A DNA stretch of 64,000 bases from Meghimatium bilineatum (Eukaryota > Mollusca > Gastropoda > Stylommatophora > Philomycidae), in contig CM067314.1 in the NCBI GenBank assembly GCA_034231615.1, positions 10,329,740 to 10,393,739 of the forward strand, written 5' to 3'. The position numbers and the translations under genes were made by a program. The notes under the pieces are model-generated. The model was given only the letters and a program-made list of their open reading frames with translations, had not been told where the DNA came from and ran no database searches. This document shows positions 58,370-64,000 of this stretch, piece after piece (position 1 is the stretch's first letter; each line of letters starts with the position of its first letter).

Positions 58370-58855
58370 CACTCGAGTTGAATCCTGCTCAAAACTCATA
58401 ACTTCTCGTGTTTAGTTTACCTACTCGAGTTGAATCCTGCTCAAAACTCATAACTTCTCGTATTTAGTTTACCTACTCGAGTTGAATTCTGCTCAAAACT
58501 CATAACTTCTCGTATTTAGTTTACCTACTCGAGTTGAATCCTGGTCAAAACTCATAACTTCTCGTATTTAGTTTACCTACTCGAGTTGAATTCTGCTCAA
58601 AACTCATAACTTCTCGTATTTAGTTTACCTACTCGAGTTGAATCCTGGTCAAAACTCATAACTTCTCGTATTTAGTTTACCTACTCGAGTTGAATCCTGG
58701 TCAAAACTCATAACTTCTCGTGTTTAGTTTACCTACTCGAGTTGAATCCTGCTCAAAACTCATAACTTCTCGTATTTAGTTTACCTACTCGAGTTGAATC
58801 CTGCTCAAAACTCATAACTTCTCGTGTTTAGTTTACCTACTCGAGTTGAATCCTG
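58370..58855. repeat. 52-bp minisatellite, about 9 copies
   Basis: Unit TTGAATCCTGCTCAAAACTC, ATAACTTCTCGTATTTAGTT, TACCTACTCGAG. A fragment of the GAA-tailed SINE (about 58314-58362) ends where it begins, and the unit's ACTCGAGTTGA also flanks that fragment. Confidence 0.94.
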
Positions 58856-59090
58856 GTCACCATTTCTAACTGTCCGTGTTTAGTTTGCCCAGTCGCTAAC
58901 ATTTCTATTTCAATCACAACATAGTTATCACTCTATTAAAATCTGTCGCCATCGTCAATAACTTGGTTCTCAACCTTTTACCTTCGATATACCCTGTATC
59001 TTCTACATATTAACTTTGGAATCCTCAACATTCTATTTATCAACATTCTATTTATCAACATTAAATGCATCAGCAAACAGAATCATCCAG

Positions 59091-59125
<35 letters not shown>

Positions 59126-59309
59126 GCAATATAGATGAATGTTGGAAAATATATGTATGTGTAATATGTATATGCTTGTGTATAATAATAATGAAACACT
59201 CAATTCGACTGGTCTGTACGGGTGGCACACCGAGACATTCTATGCAGAAAGATCTCCGCGCATATCTATCCTCTACTATCCTGATAAAATTGGAAACCGT
59301 ATACCCTAT

Positions 59310-59475
59310 TCTTCTTTTTCATCAGCGTTCATTCTCAAACTCCCACTGGATATCTTGTAGAAGGACCATGGTCCTAATAGATTTCCAGAAGGATGTAGTC
59401 CAGAGAATGGAAATGCGTTGTGTCGCAGTTTTATGTGCGCCGATGGCCCGACACATCCGTCTTCGGTGGGATATC
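59310..59475 (-). mobile_element. GAA-tailed SINE-like element, antisense
   Basis: TTCTTCTTTTTCATCAGCGT (tail), TTCATTCTCAAACTCCCACT, the perfect palindrome AGGACCATGGTCCT at 59362-59375, GGATGTAGTCCAGAGAATGG, GCCCGACACATCCG. Confidence 0.85.
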
Positions 59476-59479
59476 CTAT

Positions 59480-60060
59480 TCAGCCCTTCAGATTATTCAG
59501 CCATTTGTTACTGGTTCTCTCTCGTCTTTGTTTGTCCTCCATCATACCTTAAAGAACATCTTTTGTCAGTGAGAAGTGCCTCAACACGTGCCGTTTTGCC
59601 AGAGGAGTGTATACAGTTTCACGATTGATAATAGTGGTTCTTGTTGACCCGCTAACACATTAATTCTATAATGCACAGCCATATTTGTCTAATATCATTG
59701 ACACATTAGAAATATTAACAAAATATACAGCCGTACAGAAATATTGACGAAAAACAAAGATTTGTATCAGTACATCTTAACATCGGCGGTTGTCCTTCCT
59801 TTTCAAACTATTAACTACCTTATAAAATATTACTTACAGACTGTGTTTAGATGGAAATAGTTCAATCAATGTTAATTCTCCAGAACGTATCTTTTTTGTT
59901 ATAAACGATCATAGGTGATCCTTGTTCTGGTTAAGTTGATCTCTGCAGCCAAGGTAATGTTTTAACATTCCTAAATATTATCTATCCATCGTCATCTTCG
60001 CCGGTAATTTTCTTTATTACAAGCAGCCATGCCTCACTTTACTAATTTTTCCATGATGTT
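59480..60060. other. Intron 11 sequence, unassigned
   Basis: No repeat, exon or domain recognised. Confidence 0.4.
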
Positions 60061-60065
60061 ATTAG

Positions 60066-60293
60066 TCTTCCATGATGTTTTATAGTATTGTTTAGAAGCC
60101 AACTACCCTGTTTCCATAATGTTTTATCGTGTTGTTTAGGAGTCGACTACTCTATCTTCCATGATGTTTTATCGTTTTGTTTAGGAGTCAACTACTATAA
60201 CTTCCATGATGTTTTATCGTGTTGTTTAGGAGTCAACTACTCTATCTTCCATGATATTTTATCGTGTTGTTTAGGAGCCAAATACCCTACACA
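60066..60293. repeat. 45-bp minisatellite, about 5 copies
   Basis: Unit CTTCCATGATGTTTTATCGT, GTTGTTTAGGAGTCAACTAC, TCTAT. Confidence 0.9.
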
Positions 60294-60369
60294 GTAAATG
60301 TCGTTGACATTTTTTGATCGAGGCTATAACAAATGCATATCCTTACATATAAGTACAACAAAAGTTAAC

Positions 60370-60475
60370 CAATAGTATTTATTAATGTCAGATGGGTGTG
60401 AGATGTTTGCGAAGTCACATTTCAGTGGCTATCATTTATGAGGAATGCAGCTAGAAGGAAGAGGATAGAGGTGCT
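60370..60475 (-). mobile_element. SINE family 1, antisense, old copy
   Basis: TATTTATTAATGTCAGATGG, GTGTGAGATGTTTGCGAAGT and CACATTTCAGTGGC follow the family 3' end; the hairpin stem is broken. Confidence 0.55.
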
Positions 60476-60479
60476 AACT

Positions 60480-61320
60480 AAAGTCACATGACATGGTCTA
60501 TATTAAGACATAATTGACAGTACACGAAACTAGAGGATGAGTATATTTACTCTTATATAGCTCATGCAGCCTGATGTTGATTAACAGACATGATGACGAT
60601 TCTCTGTGTTATGTTTCCTCTTTATATTATAATTGTTCAAGGTAGCCACTCAACAATATAAAAAGTACACATAATGCAATAATACACCACACGTCATGGA
60701 CTAACTATAAGAAGAGAAAAAGTGTTTGAGTGATTTGTGAAAGGCGGAAAATTTCTTCCGATCGTTATCTCATAGCAATAAAACTCCAGTTCACGTAGAT
60801 CTGAAATACTTTGTGAATAAATCAGGCCAAGCAATGTGAGGTTTTCACAAACTTCACTGTGTACGCATGTCACCTGCTGGGATCTATTATTTATTGGCGA
60901 TTTGTCTGATGAACCCCTGCTAAAATCTTCAGATCGCATACAATATTAGAACCGATTGCCTAATAATCTGGAAAAAAAGAAGAAGATAAGCATCTGATAG
61001 CTTAGCAATGATGTAATTTGTAATATTATTTAAATTTATCGAATAATTTAACAACGATTGTAATATTATATAACTTTATCAGATAATTTTGCAACGATGT
61101 AACTTGTAATATTACTTACATTTATCATATAGCGGGACAACAATGTAATGTTTATTTTTGTGTTTTCATTTCAAATACAACAGCACATAATTATATTTCT
61201 TGTTTAACATTTGCAAAATTTAGCACATAATAATTACATTACTACAATATGTTATCAATATACAGGACAGGACAGTTACAACACAGTGGGTTATGGTACT
61301 GATATCTTACGCAGGTGAAT
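60480..61320. other. Intron 11 sequence, mostly unassigned
   Basis: Two or three loose copies of GATGTAA..TTGTAATATTA..TTTATC near 61005-61135. Otherwise nothing recognised. Confidence 0.45.
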
Positions 61321-61324
61321 TAAG

Positions 61325-61515
61325 ATAACAATCCTTCCCAAGTCCGGGAGTGCAGCTAAATGGATCTTCATTGCCTCAATCCTTCTGATGTCCAGGCGTG
61401 TCGATAAATACATCTTCATTGCCTCAATCCTTCTGATGTCCAGGCGTGTCGATAAATAGATCTTCAGTGTCTGAATCCTTCCTATATCCAGGAGTGCAGA
61501 TAAACAGATCACCGT
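61325..61515. repeat. 48-bp minisatellite, about 4 copies
   Basis: Unit TGCCTCAATCCTTCTGATGT, CCAGGCGTGTCGATAAATAC, ATCTTCAT. Confidence 0.88.
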
Positions 61516-61889
61516 TGTCTGGTCTAACAACTGAACTCATCACACGCGTATATAGTTCTAGTTTCATATTTGCGTAGCTCACAGAGTCACTGAGTACTCT
61601 CCCGCAAGTAGTGTTCTGACATCACTCATAGAAAACCCACCTTTTGAGCTTTACACCTCTGCCGTAAGACTTCTCTAGATCACGACGAAGGTATGTTCGG
61701 TCTTCGTACTGTTCTATAAAAGGGAATTCAGTTGAAAGTCACAAAACAGCGTAGTTAACGAACAACTTACTCAATAATATAGATACAGGAAGGGCAAGCA
61801 GCCTTTAACAGACAAACCACTCGAATACTTCATTGAACTCTCTAACGGAAAAAATACAGTACCACATGTGACTAGGGCAGGTGCGTTAT

Positions 61890-62110
61890 TATTATTCTTA
61901 TGCGTTCGTTCTCAAATTCTAGCAGATTAGCAGGATGTAGACCGGAGAACGGAATGGTTTACAGCATTGATGCGATCCTTGGATCACGTGTACCATATAT
62001 GGGATAGGACAGTCCACTCCAGCCCATAACTCGTTAGCCACCTCTTACGACATACATGGAAAGTAAACAGTGTTGTCATTCTTTGCTCCCCTCTCAAGAC
62101 CTTGAATTAC
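61890..62110 (-). mobile_element. GAA-tailed SINE-like element, long copy, antisense
   Basis: TGCGTTCGTTCTCAAATTCT, GATTAGCAGGATGTAGACCG, GAGAACGGAATGG, TATATGGGATAGGACAGTCC and CTCTTACGACATACATGG, matching 25850-26130 through its long 5' part. Tail is TTATTATT rather than TTC. Confidence 0.72.
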
Positions 62111-62114
62111 ACGG

Positions 62115-62485
62115 AAGAGATTATGTATTAAATGCCCATAAGGACTTCTGTTAATCCGTTAATTGAAGTCAAGTATTTTGAGTACGTTTTGTCATCTTGT
62201 TCTGCCTCGTGTCTCTTTATTAATTTGTTCGCTCTATGATTAACTTTCTAAACCAATGTGTGTTTTTATATTTCCGAAACATGATCGTTTTGTGCAACTT
62301 TCGTTATTTTACACATTCTGAAGAAATGTGTATAGAATGTCGATAATCTACAATAATGTTTTAACCACTCTACAAATTGCAATAGTCTAGTAGATATATA
62401 GACATTTTACAGATTATATTGCATTGTGTACAATTCATATGGGATTATTTCGATCACTTTTACCAGCTATAACATATTTAAGAAC
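62115..62485. other. Intron 11 sequence, unassigned
   Basis: AT-rich, nothing recognised. Confidence 0.4.
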
Positions 62486-62489
62486 ATTA

Positions 62490-62880
62490 TGATGTTGATG
62501 CTTCTGAGAAGTATATAGAACAATAGGGAGTAATTCAAGGAAAGAGACAAACAGGAACACGAAAAATAAGTTCTCATGACACTGATTATTGAGAAACAAC
62601 GATTAAATTAAATAAAAACAATACAAATTAAATACGTCGGACATATAATAAGTTACATTGTGTTCAAGACCATATCTGAAGGAGATATAGAAGAAGTAGA
62701 TAGAGATACAAGAAGTATAGAGACATCATGAGATGGATATGTTACAATGTAATACAGTGCGCTATAAAGGCAAGAGACAGAAGATGGTGTGGATCCGCTG
62801 AAGACAAAGGCAAGAGACAGAAGATGGTGTGGATCCGCTGAAGACAACCTCTGCTGATGAGAAGACGGCATCCAAAGATA
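62490..62880 (+). mobile_element. LINE C-terminus with 40-bp duplication
   Basis: Reads RDIMRWICYNVIQCAIKARD and RRWCGSAEDN, matching [21 protein letters not shown] of 43.6 kb. A 40-bp tandem duplication (62768-62807 and 62808-62847) repeats the KARDRRWCGSAED part. Confidence 0.75.
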
Positions 62881-63042
62881 ATGGATACAAATTTCCACAG
62901 AAAATTGCGTGACAAAAATACACAACAAATACTTGACTTTACATTTATCTGAACATGTGTTAAATTGTGAAAATAATTACGTGCATTTATTTTTTGCGTG
63001 AGATCTTTAATTGCATGTTAGTGTGTGTATTTTATCTTTCAG

Positions 63043-63105
63043 AAACAACTACTACAACCACAACGACAACCACGACAACAACAACTACAACTACAACAAC
63101 AACGC
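63043..63105 (+). CDS. Poly-threonine linker exon of the VWA gene
   Basis: A 63-base exon, phase 1 at both ends; acceptor TTTATCTTTCAG, donor GTAAGT. After the junction residue it encodes twenty threonines in a row, using ACA, ACT, ACC and ACG in mixed order. Such Thr tracts are usual mucin-like O-glycosylated spacers between extracellular domains. Mixed codon use argues for selection on the protein rather than a plain trinucleotide slippage product. The following exon is beyond the window. Confidence 0.75.
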
Positions 63106-63109
63106 GTAA

Positions 63110-64000
63110 GTATTGTATTTATTTGTAGTCGAAAGCCATCTATATTGTTATTATTAAGCGTATACTATGAAAATATATATATATAATTATCTCCCACATG
63201 AAGATCTGAAAGTCTGACCAGCGGTTTACAAGGTCAACTATTGTGTAACACTAATCTCCCAGGACATGACAATAAAGTGAAGTCTCCCTCTTGTGCAAGT
63301 TCTGCTTCACTTTATCTGTACACATACATTTACCTTCATGTTGCTAACTTTTATTATTATTTGCATCCTGTATCAGAAATTCAGGCGCTGGCTGTCACAC
63401 GGCAAATACAGGCAGATAATAAGTTTTTGTTAATACGTTTACAGACCAATTTCTCCAGCTCCCTGTACTGATCCCATCACTAATACACCACTACTTCAGT
63501 GGTATTCTGTACTGATCCCATCACTAATACACCACTACTTCAGTGGTATTTCTATTGTCAAATGCCAACAGTATGGTCCATTCAAAATAGTACTAGTGTT
63601 ACAATAGAATATCATTATTGTTATTGCATAATGTGATTAGTATTTTTCCTGATAAAGGTAATTCGTAGAAACGTCGACGAACTCGGTTTTGAGAATCGTT
63701 AGCTAAGTTTTGTCGTGCTACGTATTGTATTCTAGGATACTGTACAACCGTGACCATTGCAAAACTATAAGATCTTAGTGCATAAAGTAAACAGCCCTCA
63801 TTTATTACGATTTGTTTGTTCTTGTTACGCTGACCATTGGTTACTATTTATATACATGGAGTAGCCTTGGCTATTTTTGGCATGCGATTCCAAGTATATA
63901 CATATTGAACAACGGAAAACACGGGGAAAACAAGAAAAAAACGAGTGAAGTCCGAATCAATTCCGATAAAGGGTCCTCTACAGCCGGTTGGTCCCGGTAC
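63110..64000. other. Intron 12 sequence to the window end
   Basis: Contains the 44-bp duplication at 63463 and a hammerhead-like motif at 63648. No further exon was recognised. Confidence 0.45.
63463..63550. repeat. 44-bp tandem duplication with hairpin
   Basis: Two perfect copies of a unit starting CTGTACTGATCCCATCACTA; each includes CCACTACTTCAGTGG, a 5-bp stem with 5-base loop. Confidence 0.93.

Overview
The window is animal (metazoan) nuclear DNA, probably from a mollusc or another lophotrochozoan; the phylum is an inference. It is AT-rich and contains spliced exons with GT-AG borders. It carries several families of non-LTR retrotransposon (RTE-like elements with an AP endonuclease and reverse transcriptase, and others with an RNase H domain), tRNA-derived SINEs, a hAT-type MITE, and a very heavy load of micro- and minisatellites. 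A 100-base N gap (6051-6150) marks a scaffold join. No bacterial, phage or CRISPR features were seen.

The host genes are secreted proteins with von Willebrand factor A (VWA) domains. One exon at 3868-4047 encodes the C-terminal third of a VWA domain and belongs to a gene that starts left of the window. A second gene on the same strand is reconstructed here from splice sites and reading phase. It has a TATA box at 21290, a putative untranslated first exon ending at 21374, and a start codon and signal peptide in the exon ending at 26727. Two short linker exons follow (29567-29593 and 32371-32391). VWA domain 1 is in three exons (34908-35134, 38480-38642, 44046-44225), and VWA domain 2 in three more (47674-47900, 52371-52542, 56176-56355). 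Then come a 15-base microexon (57531-57545) and a poly-threonine linker exon (63043-63105). The gene runs off the right end. The two VWA units share the same phases (1-0, 0-1, 1-1), with first exons of exactly 227 bases and third exons of exactly 180 bases. The orphan upstream exon is also 180 bases. This indicates module and gene duplication.

All other long open frames are transposon fossils or tandem-repeat artefacts. The most informative places are the nested insertions. An RTE-like LINE (12166-16265) holds a 169-bp hAT MITE with an 8-bp target duplication and a 5'-truncated RNase H LINE with a 12-bp target duplication. An antisense RNase H LINE (45409-46540) holds a 134-bp insert with a 9-bp duplication. 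A LINE at 27660-28735 holds a 184-bp insert with an 11-bp duplication. Several minisatellites have units that are themselves pieces of LINE coding sequence (5588-5716, 17023-17288, 30081-30688, 55545-55815, 62768-62847), and the one at 17 kb sits at the centre of a 64-bp inverted repeat. Two SINE-like families carry perfect or covarying palindromes. The introns of the VWA gene are built almost entirely of this material, and some arrays end within about 20 bases of a splice site.
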